Assembly: GCA_017992885.1 (NCBI GenBank)
Contig: JAGONT010000025.1
Span: 1 to 32,385, forward strand
DNA from: Alphaproteobacteria bacterium
GTDB lineage: Bacteria > Pseudomonadota > Alphaproteobacteria > UBA9655
Direction: 5' to 3'
Length of the DNA: 32,385 nt
The position numbers and the translations under genes are program-made. The notes under the pieces are model-generated. The model saw only the letters and a list, made by a program, of their open reading frames with translations. It searched no databases and had not been told where the DNA came from. Below, piece by piece: positions 7,876-16,787 of this stretch. Within the stretch, counting starts at the first letter, position 1. Each line of letters opens with the position of its first letter.

Positions 7876-8997
7876 TTATTGATCGCTAAAAAGAGATTTT
7901 GGATCAACATACGGATAGCCTAAATCTTGAGCAACAGCTTCATAGGTCACCCTACCGCGATAAATATTTAGCCCCTGCATCAGGTGCGAATCTTCTAGAA
8001 GCGCCTTTTTATACCCTTTTCCGGCAAGAGCCAAAACAAAAGGCAATGTTGCATTATTTAGAGCAAAAGCAGATGTCCGAGCGACTCCCCCTGGCATATT
8101 AGTCACACAATAGTGGACAACCCCATGCTCAATATAAGTCGGGTGGGCAAACGTTGTCGGACGACTGGTCTCAAAGCAACCCCCTTGATCTATTGCAACA
8201 TCGACAAGAACAGAGCCTTTTCGCATTTTTTTAACCATGGCCTCAGAAACTAGTTTTGGGGTGACAGCTCCAGGAACAAGAACAGCTCCCACCACAAGAT
8301 CTGAATTTATAACGCATTTTTCAATTGTTTCAAAACTTGAATAAAGAGTCCCTATTTTTAAACCAAATAACATATCGAGCTCTGCCAACCGATGAATAGA
8401 CTTATCAATAATCGTCACGTGTGCTCCAAGCCCCATAGCCATCCTAGCCGCACTTGTTCCCACGATGCCGCCCCCAATAATCGTCACTCTTGCAGGCGTC
8501 ACTCCTGGCACACCTCCTAGCAAAATGCCTGCGCCCCCTCTTGCCTTTTCCAAACAGTGCGCCCCCACCTGAATAGACATTCGTCCCGCCACCTCACTCG
8601 AAGGCGTCAACAAGGGGAGCCCCCCTTTTGACGCCGTCACTGTATCATAAGCAATGGCAATGCATCCCGAATTTATCAGCTCCTTTGCTTGTTCAGGATC
8701 TGCCGCTAGATGGAGATACGTAAAAAGAATTTGACCAGGGCGAAGAAGCTTACATTCATTCAGTTGAGGTTCCTTCACTTTTACAACCAAGTCAGATGTG
8801 CCAAAAATTTCTTCTGGAGTTGACACTATCGTGGCTCCAACCGCGCTATAATCCTCATCACTTACACCAGCGCCACTTCCTGCTTGTGTTTCAATAAAGA
8901 CATGATGTCCATGATAAATGAGTTCGCGCACTGAAGACGGTACAAGCCCTACCCGATATTCATGGTTTTTTATTTCTTTTGGAACGCCAATCCGCAT
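7876..8997 (-). CDS. ald: alanine dehydrogenase
   Basis: A 373-residue NAD-dependent L-alanine dehydrogenase, interconverting alanine with pyruvate and ammonia. The N-terminus MRIGVPKEIKNHEYRVGLVP, the Rossmann motif IIGGGIVGTSAARMA with acidic end IID, and the C-terminal NMPGGVARTSAFALNNATLP are diagnostic. The length matches the family. The last 94 residues or so are duplicated as a decayed fragment at 6328-6611. The long upstream spacer carries a perfect AT-rich inverted repeat (9161-9194) that could be an operator. Confidence 0.95.
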   Translation of the reverse strand: MRIGVPKEIKNHEYRVGLVPSSVRELIYHGHHVFIETQAGSGAGVSDEDYSAVGATIVSTPEEIFGTSDLVVKVKEPQLNECKLLRPGQILFTYLHLAADPEQAKELINSGCIAIAYDTVTASKGGLPLLTPSSEVAGRMSIQVGAHCLEKARGGAGILLGGVPGVTPARVTIIGGGIVGTSAARMAMGLGAHVTIIDKSIHRLAELDMLFGLKIGTLYSSFETIEKCVINSDLVVGAVLVPGAVTPKLVSEAMVKKMRKGSVLVDVAIDQGGCFETSRPTTFAHPTYIEHGVVHYCVTNMPGGVARTSAFALNNATLPFVLALAGKGYKKALLEDSHLMQGLNIYRGRVTYEAVAQDLGYPYVDPKSLFSDQ

Positions 8998-9160
8998 TTT
9001 CAGACTCCATTAATTATTACTGTATGCTGTATCAACGCGCAAATTAAGGTGTCAAGAAATCCATTGATAGATTGGCATATTGCGTTTATCCAAGCTCAGT
9101 ACAGCATAAGCCCCGCTTACCCTCATAAAGGACAGTACTCAACATATCTTAAAAACAGTT

Positions 9161-9194
9161 TAATGATATAAAATAACTATTTTTTATATCATTA
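9161..9194. repeat. perfect 13-bp inverted repeat, candidate operator or terminator
   Basis: Left arm TAATGATATAAAA (9161-9173) and right arm TTTTATATCATTA (9182-9194) are perfectly complementary around an 8-base loop. It lies 164 bases upstream of the ald start. The low GC of the stem fits a protein-binding palindrome better than an intrinsic terminator, though a terminator for the upstream gene cannot be excluded. Confidence 0.55.
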
Positions 9195-9351
9195 AGTGTT
9201 AATTTTACGAGGAATTTTTTACGAAAGGTACTTTGAAAATGTATATAAAGAATTTTTAGTTATGCTCTTATCATTATAAGCTTTATGGGCATGAATGAAG
9301 GCTTTCCTAAATTACGTACTGAAGAGCAGGGTGTCCAAGGCGCCTCTCGAA

Positions 9352-9375
9352 TTTTAAGAACGTCAATTCTTAAAA
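9352..9375. repeat. perfect 9-bp inverted repeat
   Basis: Arms TTTTAAGAA (9352-9360) and TTCTTAAAA (9367-9375) around a 6-base loop. It lies about 180 bases beyond the L,D-transpeptidase stop. It could be a transcript end signal or a binding site; no T-run on the relevant strand. Confidence 0.45.
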
Positions 9376-9553
9376 GATAAATATGGCTTCGAAGGGTAAA
9401 CTTAGAGACCTTTTAACCTTATTCATTCCTGCCCCCAATGATCCTGGGGGTAGCTATCGTATTGAAGCGTCTCACAAAGATAAAGAAAGTGCTTTTGTGC
9501 ACTCTCAAGAAAAGAAAGGCCACAGCAAGCCAAATTATTTGAAATCTAAGACG

Positions 9554-11059
9554 TTAGAACTCTTTCTTAGTATTTCTTCTGGTTTTTTCCATAGCTTGCC
9601 AGATTTCTTTATCCTGCCCATATTCATCATCCACAAAGTGCATTTTATGATTTTCATCCTCAAAAACCGTAGAGTATGTGACGAAAACCGGCAGCGGATG
9701 TTCAAGCTTAACGTGCTTTGTGACAGTTCCTGAAGCCTCGTCTTGAATATGGGGAAGCGACCATTCCTCTGGCTTATGAAAAACAAATTCCGCCAACTTA
9801 GGGGGGTTTTCCACCCGAATGCACCCATGGCTCAGAGATCTATTGGCTTTGTGAAATAGCTTTGGATTAGGTGTGCCATGCAAATAAATGGAATAGGGAC
9901 TATCAAGCGTAAAGCGAATTTTGCCTAAAGCATTTGCATTGCCAGGGCTTTGCACCAGTCTAACACCTCCGCCTTGCCCACCTTCAGAAAGATGATACCC
10001 TTTCCTTGCATAGGTTTCTGGATTACTTTCCATCTTTGGTAAAATCTCGTTCACAATGCTCGCAGGGACATACCAGGAAGGATTAAAAATAATTTCTGTC
10101 ATAAATGCATTAAAAACAGGGGTTTTACGATATTGCTTGCCTGTAATAATAGGCATATAAAAGGCCGTTGTTCCCCCTTCAACAGCCCTTAAATAAAATC
10201 CAGGAATGTTGATTTCAAGATAGCGCGCCGGTAGAGGATCAGGAAGCCAACGTTGCCTCTCTAAACTCACAATAATAGACTGTATACGATGGTCAACAGG
10301 AATATTTAGAGCAGCGAGCGTCCCGCCTCCTACCTTACCATCCGGATCAAGGCCGTGAAATTCTTGATAACTTTTAAGAGCTGCTTCTAAATTCTCATCA
10401 AAAACATCGCTCCCCTGTCCCTCCGCGGACATAGCATCTTGCATCATTAATTGAACCCTTAACGTTTCCACCAACGGCCCCTTATCCCCTTTTTCTAGTT
10501 TTGTTCCCTTCGGAAGTTGAGGCCACCCGCCTTGGGCTTCCTTTTGACGATACAAAGCTAAATAGTTCTTGAGGCGCTGATATTCAGGAAAGGAAGGAGC
10601 AAGGCCATAAATCCAACCACACTGATCACGGAGGGTCACATAACTTTTCAAAAGCTCAACTTCATTGATAACATTTGCATTGAGGTGAATATCCTTACTT
10701 ATGGAAGATGGTTTGAGACGTTCTCCTTTCATGTCTGAAATATAATTCAGCGCTGCAAGCGTCAAAAGTTCATCCGCTTTCTTCTGGCTTTCTGGTGATG
10801 CAAGGTTTGCCTTATTAAGTGCCTCAACAAAGGGAGCATAGTCTTCCGCCCTTAAACCTTCCTCGCCTGCACGAGAAAAGGCTTCGAGAAGGGCTGTCGC
10901 ACATTTTGTCCACTCCCCCTTGTGAATCCAAATCAATTGCTCTTCAAGATGATCATAAACTTTCCCAATCCGAGAATCCTGCGCTGGGTTAGGTAAACTA
11001 TTCGCTAAACTTCCAAATATAAGCCAAAACATCATGAAAAGACCGAGCTTTTTTATCAT
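9554..11059 (-). CDS. YcbB-type L,D-transpeptidase
   Basis: A 501-residue periplasmic L,D-transpeptidase that would make 3-3 crosslinks in peptidoglycan. It has a signal peptide (residues 1-20), a scaffold domain (about 30-180), a peptidoglycan-binding domain (about 185-252, with AALKSYQEFHGLDPDGKVG) and a YkuD catalytic domain (about 280-440). The catalytic motif is SHGCIRV at 410-416 with Cys413; HGTP at 394-397 supplies the conserved His. The start codon has an excellent ribosome-binding site (GAGGAGG on the minus strand). It diverges from rpsT. Confidence 0.92.
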   Translation of the reverse strand: MIKKLGLFMMFWLIFGSLANSLPNPAQDSRIGKVYDHLEEQLIWIHKGEWTKCATALLEAFSRAGEEGLRAEDYAPFVEALNKANLASPESQKKADELLTLAALNYISDMKGERLKPSSISKDIHLNANVINEVELLKSYVTLRDQCGWIYGLAPSFPEYQRLKNYLALYRQKEAQGGWPQLPKGTKLEKGDKGPLVETLRVQLMMQDAMSAEGQGSDVFDENLEAALKSYQEFHGLDPDGKVGGGTLAALNIPVDHRIQSIIVSLERQRWLPDPLPARYLEINIPGFYLRAVEGGTTAFYMPIITGKQYRKTPVFNAFMTEIIFNPSWYVPASIVNEILPKMESNPETYARKGYHLSEGGQGGGVRLVQSPGNANALGKIRFTLDSPYSIYLHGTPNPKLFHKANRSLSHGCIRVENPPKLAEFVFHKPEEWSLPHIQDEASGTVTKHVKLEHPLPVFVTYSTVFEDENHKMHFVDDEYGQDKEIWQAMEKTRRNTKKEF

Positions 11060-11092
11060 TTTTCCTCCTCATTAAATAAGCAAAGGCACCTG

Positions 11093-11121
11093 TTGACGGT
11101 ATGCTGAGAGTAAGCTATAAC
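11093..11121 (+). promoter_or_regulatory. sigma-70-type promoter for rpsT (and dnaA)
   Basis: TTGACG at 11093-11098 and TATAAC at 11116-11121 are separated by exactly 17 bases. Each hexamer is one or two bases from consensus. Transcription would start near 11128, about 34 bases before the rpsT start. Confidence 0.7.
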
Positions 11122-11134
11122 TCCTCTTCTAGTC

Positions 11135-11143
11135 TGTGGATAA
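11135..11143 (-). promoter_or_regulatory. perfect DnaA box at the start of the rpsT-dnaA transcript
   Basis: TGTGGATAA is the exact reverse complement of the DnaA box consensus TTATCCACA. It lies just downstream of the predicted transcription start and upstream of rpsT and dnaA, a position suited to autorepression by DnaA. No other perfect box was seen nearby, so an origin here is not supported. Confidence 0.65.
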
Positions 11144-11161
11144 ATATAAATAAGGATGAGT

Positions 11162-11425
11162 ATGGCACAACATAAGTCAGCATTGAAGAGAATTCGAAGG
11201 GATGCAAAGCAAACTCTTCTCAATCATTCTCGCATCTCTCGTATTAGAACTTTCATAAAAAAAGTAGAACTAGCTGTAGATTCAGGTGATAAGACAGCTG
11301 CGCACGCGGCCCTTGGGTTAGCCCAACCTGAAATTATGCGCGGCATCACCAAAGGAGTCTTGCATCGCAATACAGCAGCTCGTAAAATGTCCAGGCTTAA
11401 TGCACGCGTTGCGAAGCTTTCGTAA
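11162..11425 (+). CDS. rpsT: 30S ribosomal protein S20
   Basis: An 87-residue S20 protein, which binds 16S rRNA in the small subunit. The start [14 protein letters not shown] and the later [15 protein letters not shown] are characteristic. ATG 11162 is preferred to the in-frame ATG at 11156 because AAGG at 11152-11155 is 6 bases from it and too close to the first, and because S20 normally begins MA(N/Q)HKSA. Its position directly before dnaA is a common alphaproteobacterial arrangement. It shares the promoter at 11093-11121. Confidence 0.95.
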   Translation: MAQHKSALKRIRRDAKQTLLNHSRISRIRTFIKKVELAVDSGDKTAAHAALGLAQPEIMRGITKGVLHRNTAARKMSRLNARVAKLS

Positions 11426-11448
11426 GTATTAAACCTTTATGTTGATAA

Positions 11449-11470
11449 GCTTACCTTCTCATAGGTAAGC
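11449..11470 (+). terminator. hairpin between rpsT and dnaA, possible attenuating terminator
   Basis: Arms GCTTACC (11449-11455) and GGTAAGC (11464-11470) with an 8-base loop, followed after about 12 bases by a T-run. The gap before the T-run makes it a weak terminator, so partial read-through from rpsT into dnaA is plausible. Confidence 0.45.
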
Positions 11471-11518
11471 CACCCCCTCTTGATTTTTTTGATCATAACT
11501 CAGGCCATGGATTGACGA

Positions 11519-12856
11519 ATGAAACACTCTGCAGCCAACACTGACTTTGAGGAACAATGGAGGCGGATTCAAAGTCAACTTCTCGATGAATATGGAGAGG
11601 TTACCTATACAAGTTGGCTTAAACCTCTATCAATTGTTGATTATCGAGCAGGGCATCTACGCCTTGCGGCTCCTAATGCTTTTATGCGGGATTGGGTTAA
11701 AAATAATTATGTTGAGCGGGTCAAAACCATTCTTCAAAGTGTCAACACCGCCATTAGTCAACTGGAGGTTATTGTCGAACCTTGTGAGGAAGAAAAGACA
11801 ACCTCCCCCGAGCCTTTATTAACCACACAAGACATTAGCTCAAATCTTGATCTTCGCTTTACTTTTGAAAACTTCATTGTTGGTAAACCTAATGAACTAG
11901 CTCATGCGGCAGCCCGAAAAGTTGCAGAATCCCAAACGGTTTCATTTAACCCCTTGTTTTTATATGGCGGGGTGGGCCTTGGAAAGACCCATTTAATGCA
12001 TGCGATTGCCTGGCACATTAAAAAGAGTCATCCCAAAAGAAAAGTTATTTATTTATCAGCAGAAAAATTTATGTATCAATTTGTCAGAGCTTTACGCTTT
12101 AAGGACACAGTCTCTTTTAAAGACCAGTTTCGCTCAGTAGATGTTCTCATGATCGATGATGTCCAATTTATTAGCGGGAAAGACTCTACTCAAGAAGAAT
12201 TTTTTCATACTTTTAACGCGCTAGTGGATCAAAATCGCCAAATTATTATCTCAGCCGATAAATCACCTTCAGATTTAGAGGGAATGGAAGAGAGACTTAA
12301 ATCACGGTTAGGCTGGGGATTAGTTGCTGACATTCATCCAACAACTTACGAACTTCGCCTTGGAATACTCCAAGCAAAAGCTGACCAAATGGAGACAGAA
12401 GTTCCTTTAAAGATTCTTGAATTTTTGGCTCATAAAATTTCTTCCAACGTCCGCGAACTCGAAGGGGCCTTGACCCGTGTTATTGCCCACTCAACACTTG
12501 TCGGACGAGATATTACGCTTGATACGATTCATGATGTTTTAAGAGATTTATTAAGGGCTAACGATCGGCGTGTCACGATTGATGAAATTCAAAAAAAAGT
12601 AGCAGAATATTACAGCATTCGCATTTCTGATATGCACTCTCCCCGCCGATCTCGCACAGTAGCGCGACCTCGTCAGGTTGCAATGTATCTTGCAAAACAA
12701 CTCACTTCTCGCTCTTTGCCGGAAATTGGGAGAAAATTTGGTGGACGAGATCATACAACTGTTTTACATGCTGTAAAAAAAATTGAAGCACTTCTAAGGG
12801 AGGAAAAAAGTATGTGTGAAGACATTGAACTGTTACGTCGAGCGCTGGAGAATTAA
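11519..12856 (+). CDS. dnaA: chromosomal replication initiator protein DnaA
   Basis: A 445-residue DnaA, the AAA+ protein that binds DnaA boxes and opens the origin. Domain I is at about 1-90 and a short linker at 90-110. Domain III has Walker A GGVGLGKT at 150-157 and a Walker B with VLMIDDVQF. Domain IV holds the DnaA-box recognition segment [16 protein letters not shown] near the C-terminus. The length is typical. Its TAA stop is directly abutted by the dnaN ATG. A perfect DnaA box upstream of rpsT suggests autoregulation. Confidence 0.97.
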   Translation: MKHSAANTDFEEQWRRIQSQLLDEYGEVTYTSWLKPLSIVDYRAGHLRLAAPNAFMRDWVKNNYVERVKTILQSVNTAISQLEVIVEPCEEEKTTSPEPLLTTQDISSNLDLRFTFENFIVGKPNELAHAAARKVAESQTVSFNPLFLYGGVGLGKTHLMHAIAWHIKKSHPKRKVIYLSAEKFMYQFVRALRFKDTVSFKDQFRSVDVLMIDDVQFISGKDSTQEEFFHTFNALVDQNRQIIISADKSPSDLEGMEERLKSRLGWGLVADIHPTTYELRLGILQAKADQMETEVPLKILEFLAHKISSNVRELEGALTRVIAHSTLVGRDITLDTIHDVLRDLLRANDRRVTIDEIQKKVAEYYSIRISDMHSPRRSRTVARPRQVAMYLAKQLTSRSLPEIGRKFGGRDHTTVLHAVKKIEALLREEKSMCEDIELLRRALEN

Positions 12857-14008
12857 ATGATGACAGCTGAATCTACCCCCAATATGACCCACGAATCCTT
12901 TCATGTTCTTGTTGAAAAAAGTGCCCTTTTAAAAGCCTTAGCTCATTGTCAAGGTGTCGTTGAAAGACGCAATACAGTCCCGATTTTAGCTCATGTACTT
13001 CTTGAGGCTCAGGGAAGCAATTTAAAAGTAACAGCAACAGATCTTGAGATTGCCTTTATTGAAACACTTCCTGCTCATACGAAAGCAAAAGGTCGCACCA
13101 CTGTTTCAGCGCATTTACTCTTTGATATTGTCCGAAAACTTCCTGAGGGAGCTGAAATCGAATTAAAATTAAACGAAGACGGCTCATTTCTTAACTTGCA
13201 TTCTGGTCCTTCAAACTACAACCTTGCCTGTTTACCCGCCGTAGATTTTCCTTTGATGACCACTGAAAATTTGCCCTGTACCTTTAAAGTTCATGCGGCA
13301 GAGCTTTCTCAGCTTATTGATAAAACACGTTTTTCTATGTCCACAGAAGAAACACGTTATTATCTGAATGGCATTTGTTTTCATGGAACCGCTGATGGAC
13401 ATTTTAAAGCTGTGGCAACGGATGGTTTGCGACTTGCTCAAGCGCAAATTGATCTTCCCCCAGAAGCTTCCAACATGCCTCAAGTCATCGTTTCTCGTAA
13501 AACAATTCTCGAAATTCGGAAACTGATTGAAGGAGTAGCTGAAGATGTCACAATTTCGCTTTCTGAAAATCAGGTCTGCTTTATCATCACCTCTTCCATT
13601 CTCATTTCACGCTTAATAGAGGGAAAATTTCCTGACTACGAAAAAGTTATTCCCTTTGGTAACGACAAAGTCTTAGAAATAGACTCAAAAGCCTTTGCCG
13701 ATGCTGTGGATCGTATCTCCATTATGTCCACTGACAAACTACGTCCTGTAAAAATGCACGTTGAGGCAGGCGTCATGACCATCTCTGCTCATAGCAGTGA
13801 GACAGGAAGTGCTATTGAGGAGCTGGAGATAAAGTACAACGGTGAACCTGTTGATTTTGGTTTTAACGCTCGCTTTATCTTGGATGTTACTCAACACATT
13901 TCAAGTTATACCTTGCAGTTTTTGATTGGTGATGAAACCCAAGCTATTATCGCTAAAGATGCTCTGGATGATTCCGCTCTCTACGTTTTGATGCCCATGC
14001 GGGTCTAA
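12857..14008 (+). CDS. dnaN: DNA polymerase III beta sliding clamp
   Basis: A 383-residue beta clamp, the ring that tethers DNA polymerase III to DNA. The sequence shows the three repeated clamp domains, with family segments such as RRNTVPILAHVLLEA, FSMSTEETRYYLNGI and the closing YVLMPMRV. The first ATG follows the dnaA stop with no gap, so translation is probably coupled. The first 13 residues or so are an extension relative to most clamps; an internal start is possible. The operon ends at the terminator at 14051-14084. Confidence 0.97.
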   Translation: MMTAESTPNMTHESFHVLVEKSALLKALAHCQGVVERRNTVPILAHVLLEAQGSNLKVTATDLEIAFIETLPAHTKAKGRTTVSAHLLFDIVRKLPEGAEIELKLNEDGSFLNLHSGPSNYNLACLPAVDFPLMTTENLPCTFKVHAAELSQLIDKTRFSMSTEETRYYLNGICFHGTADGHFKAVATDGLRLAQAQIDLPPEASNMPQVIVSRKTILEIRKLIEGVAEDVTISLSENQVCFIITSSILISRLIEGKFPDYEKVIPFGNDKVLEIDSKAFADAVDRISIMSTDKLRPVKMHVEAGVMTISAHSSETGSAIEELEIKYNGEPVDFGFNARFILDVTQHISSYTLQFLIGDETQAIIAKDALDDSALYVLMPMRV

Positions 14009-14050
14009 AGGAAGCCCCCATCATCACTCAATAGTTTTCATTGAATTATC

Positions 14051-14084
14051 AATACCCCGCTGGCAAGCCAGCGAGGTATTTTTT
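14051..14084 (+). terminator. intrinsic terminator of the dnaA-dnaN unit
   Basis: Arms AATACC-C-CGCTGGC (14051-14064) and GCCAGCG-A-GGTATT (14067-14080) pair with one C/A mismatch around a very tight loop, followed by TTTT. It also has As on the other side, so it may work for the convergent gene ending at 14113. Confidence 0.88.
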
Positions 14085-14112
14085 CAAACCAAAACTTATA
14101 AGACTTGAAAGT

Positions 14113-15081
14113 CTACTTTTTTTCCCATTCGCTCGATAAAATTAAAGGAATACCCAGCTCTTCAGACATACTCTTAAGCATAGTAAGAACCTCGGGAGAA
14201 ACCACGTTTGGACTCCATCTTTCCAACTTAGGGACAAGGTTCATGTAGTAAAATCTTTCAATGATTATTTCTTCGGTTGTATCGCGTGCCCACAAACCTG
14301 TAACGGTGACCGAGTAAGGAATGCCATCAACAACAGCTTCGGGGACAAATTGAATTTCATTATGCATAAGTATTTGAGTATTTCGCAAACAATCATCACG
14401 ACTCATGATTTCCCCTCTTTTCATCCTATCGATCACCCCATCTCCATGTGTCTGAACCTCATAATTCAACATATCGTGGGTTGCACGTGCGTAATCTTGA
14501 AAATCAGCCAAATAAATTAATTGATAAGGAACCCTTAAGACAAGCCCATAATTACCATAAGTCACTGCTTTTGAAGGATGAATCAATGAACCTGACACGC
14601 ATAAATTTGACCAGAATCCACCAAGCAACATTTGTGTAAGGGTAGGATTCTGGCAATCAATGTAGTCACCATATAGCCTATGAAAGTCATGGGCATTAAA
14701 GGACTTAAGGTTTATCCCATGAAAAATTAAGGAACCTTCCTTTTCTAATTCAGCAGGATCATAGGTTTGAAGATTTGCTAGTTTTTCTGGCTCAAGCCCC
14801 ACAAGATTAAACGATGTTGAAGGACGAGGAACAGGTTTCTTCGCCTTAATATCTTTTCCATGTCCTGCGAAAAAATCCTCTTTGCTTATTTCTGTTAAGC
14901 TTGAACTTGAACTTGAGCCTGTACTTGTACTTAGCTCAGCATTTGCACTGACACTTGAAATTGAAGTTGTGCTTATATTTTTTCTTACTTCTTCCTGTTC
15001 TGAATCACCCATACCCCAAGAAAAATGAAACGGAAAGAAGAAAAAAGTTGCAACAATCAAAATAGATTTAAAACAAGTCAT
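14113..15081 (-). CDS. exported protein of unknown function with Ser-rich linker
   Basis: A 322-residue protein with a signal peptide (hydrophobic core residues 5-22) and a Ser/Thr-rich low-complexity linker (about 38-65). The C-terminal domain runs from about residue 110. In it LIFHGINLKSF, then GSLIHPSKAVTYGNYGLVLRVP, then HNEIQFVPEAVVDG occur in the order of the three blocks of ADP-ribosyltransferase folds (first-strand basic residue, middle Ser-bearing strand, Glu loop), but the exact catalytic signatures are not clear. I would not assign the function. It converges with dnaN and is divergent from the AmpG-like gene. Confidence 0.7.
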   Translation of the reverse strand: MTCFKSILIVATFFFFPFHFSWGMGDSEQEEVRKNISTTSISSVSANAELSTSTGSSSSSSLTEISKEDFFAGHGKDIKAKKPVPRPSTSFNLVGLEPEKLANLQTYDPAELEKEGSLIFHGINLKSFNAHDFHRLYGDYIDCQNPTLTQMLLGGFWSNLCVSGSLIHPSKAVTYGNYGLVLRVPYQLIYLADFQDYARATHDMLNYEVQTHGDGVIDRMKRGEIMSRDDCLRNTQILMHNEIQFVPEAVVDGIPYSVTVTGLWARDTTEEIIIERFYYMNLVPKLERWSPNVVSPEVLTMLKSMSEELGIPLILSSEWEKK

Positions 15082-15394
15082 ATCAATAACCTTATTAAAT
15101 AATGTATTTCATAGTCCTCAATAAATAGGCTAATTATAAGTTATATAATTACTCCCCCCCAAAAAATTAATGGTGGATTGAATTAAATTGACTAATATGT
15201 GTCAAACTCTATGTTTTTTTATTACAAAGCACGTAAAATTCTAACACTTATTGTATTTAATAAAAAAATTGAACAATAATTAAAAATTATTATTTAATTT
15301 TTACATCCTTTAGCCCGTAATATTATTAATACCCTTGACCTAAGAATCACCTAAAGTTTATAAATTTTGTTAACAAGTTTGGAGTTTATTCATT
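15082..15394. other. AT-rich divergent promoter region
   Basis: No gene seen. This spacer separates two divergent genes and must hold promoters for both. It includes a C-run (15154-15161) and an AT-only hairpin (AATAATT/AATTATT, 15275-15291). No convincing -35/-10 pair could be chosen. Confidence 0.5.
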
Positions 15395-16708
15395 GTGAAT
15401 TTTTTAACACTTGCAAGCAAAGCTGGCTATTTTCAAAAAATCCAAAGATCGAGCCGTATCGGAGATATGCTCCGTCAATACACAGATCCAAAAGTGCTCG
15501 CTATTGGATGCATTGCCTTTGCTAACGGATTACCCCTTTTGTTAACATCTAAAACGCTAGCTATATGGCTTGAAACCTATGGCCTTAATTATACCTCTAT
15601 TGGACTTTTTGGTCTTTTGCATCTTCCCTATACCCTAAAATTCTTGTGGGCTCCCCTTTTAGATCATGTTCCCCTTCCCTTTTTGCAAAAAGCTTTGGGC
15701 CAACGACGCAGTTGGCTGTGTTTGACTCAAATAACAGCTATCGCTGGGCTTTTTATAATGGCCAATCTTGACCCGCTTCTCAATCTAAAGGCCTTCGTTG
15801 CCTGCGGATTTTTAGTGACGATTTCAGCTGCAAGCCAGCATGTTCTTTTGCTTGCCTATCAAATGGAATCTTTAAAATCTAGAAACTGGGGAATCGGTGA
15901 AGGGATGTCTGTATTCTCTTACCGTATGGCTATCCTCACAGGAGGAGCCGGAGCCCTTTATTTAGCCTCATTTTTATCTTGGCAAGCCGTCTATATCCTT
16001 CTTTCTTGCCTCATGTTCAGTGGCCTTATTGCCGTTCTTCTCATCCAAGAATCAGACCAAAATGATTTTCAATCCAATCCTTCTTTTGCCAAGGGAAAGG
16101 AGTGGATCCGCTACGCTATCATCGGACCTTTTAAAGACTTTATCTCGCAAAAAGGATGGCAAGCAATTCTGATTTTTATGTTAATTTATCGACTTCCTGA
16201 AAATCTTTTTGGGATGATGCAAACTTTGTTTTTGTTAGATCTCGGATTTTCATATGTTGAAATTGGCTCTGTAGCAAAAACTTTTGGCCTCTTTGCCGCA
16301 ATTCTAGGAAGCTTTATCGGCGGATATGCGATTCGTCTTTATGGCTACAAAAAAACCCTTTTTTGGGCCGCACTTGCCCATGGACTCTCTTGTTTTCCTT
16401 TTCTGGTGCAGGCAAACATTGGTCCTAGCCTTTCTTTTCTTTACGTTACCATTGGAATTGAACATCTTTTTAGCGGACTCGCCCTCACCGCTTTTTTTTC
16501 TTACCAATTAACTTGCTGCTCACTTCGATTTGCCGCAACTCAGCTTGCTCTTCTCACTTCCTTTGCGGAAATTAGCAAAACCTTTGCTCCTTATCTTATG
16601 GGAATCGTGATCGATTCATATGGTTGGACTCCCTTCCTCATTCTCATTATTCTTTCTTCTCTCCCTGGCATTTTATGGGTGACCAAGATTCCGTTCTCGC
16701 GACCTTAA
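15395..16708 (+). CDS. AmpG-like MFS permease
   Basis: A 437-residue, 12-helix permease of the AmpG/PAT branch of the major facilitator superfamily. AmpG imports muropeptides released during wall recycling; others in the branch carry acetyl-CoA or nucleotide-type solutes. The signature segments are ANGLPLLLTSKTLAIWL near the first helix and GLFGLLHLPYTLKFLWAPLLD in helix 2. The usual acidic motif of AmpG after helix 4 (ATQDIVIDAYR-like) reads ASQHVLLLAYQME here, so the substrate may differ. The start is GTG at 15395, with GGAG 10 bases upstream; an ATG at 15467 is an alternative. Confidence 0.82.
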   Translation: MNFLTLASKAGYFQKIQRSSRIGDMLRQYTDPKVLAIGCIAFANGLPLLLTSKTLAIWLETYGLNYTSIGLFGLLHLPYTLKFLWAPLLDHVPLPFLQKALGQRRSWLCLTQITAIAGLFIMANLDPLLNLKAFVACGFLVTISAASQHVLLLAYQMESLKSRNWGIGEGMSVFSYRMAILTGGAGALYLASFLSWQAVYILLSCLMFSGLIAVLLIQESDQNDFQSNPSFAKGKEWIRYAIIGPFKDFISQKGWQAILIFMLIYRLPENLFGMMQTLFLLDLGFSYVEIGSVAKTFGLFAAILGSFIGGYAIRLYGYKKTLFWAALAHGLSCFPFLVQANIGPSLSFLYVTIGIEHLFSGLALTAFFSYQLTCCSLRFAATQLALLTSFAEISKTFAPYLMGIVIDSYGWTPFLILIILSSLPGILWVTKIPFSRP

Positions 16709-16787
16709 GAGACGGAAATTTCCTGGAGAAAGACTAGATTTTATGATAAATTTAATGTACTTTTAGATTAAATAACGAGTGATCCTC

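Larger units (their letters stand above)
8998..9553. other. long spacer between L,D-transpeptidase and ald, with inverted repeats
   Basis: No convincing gene. It holds three perfect inverted repeats, entered separately or here: 9161-9194, 9352-9375 and 9432-9450 (CCCCCA/TGGGGG with a 7-base loop). A 29-codon frame at 9291-9380 and a frame from 9383 that runs into the antisense of the transpeptidase gene are open but unrecognised. They may be remnants. Confidence 0.45.

Noticed and set aside
9383-9733. A 116-codon plus-strand frame
   Set aside because: Its second half is antisense to the L,D-transpeptidase gene. Only the first 50 codons or so look protein-like, without a recognised family or a good ribosome-binding site.
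11135-11518. Possible chromosome origin near dnaA
   Set aside because: Only one perfect DnaA box was found, and no box cluster or AT-rich unwinding block next to it. A regulatory site is the simpler reading.
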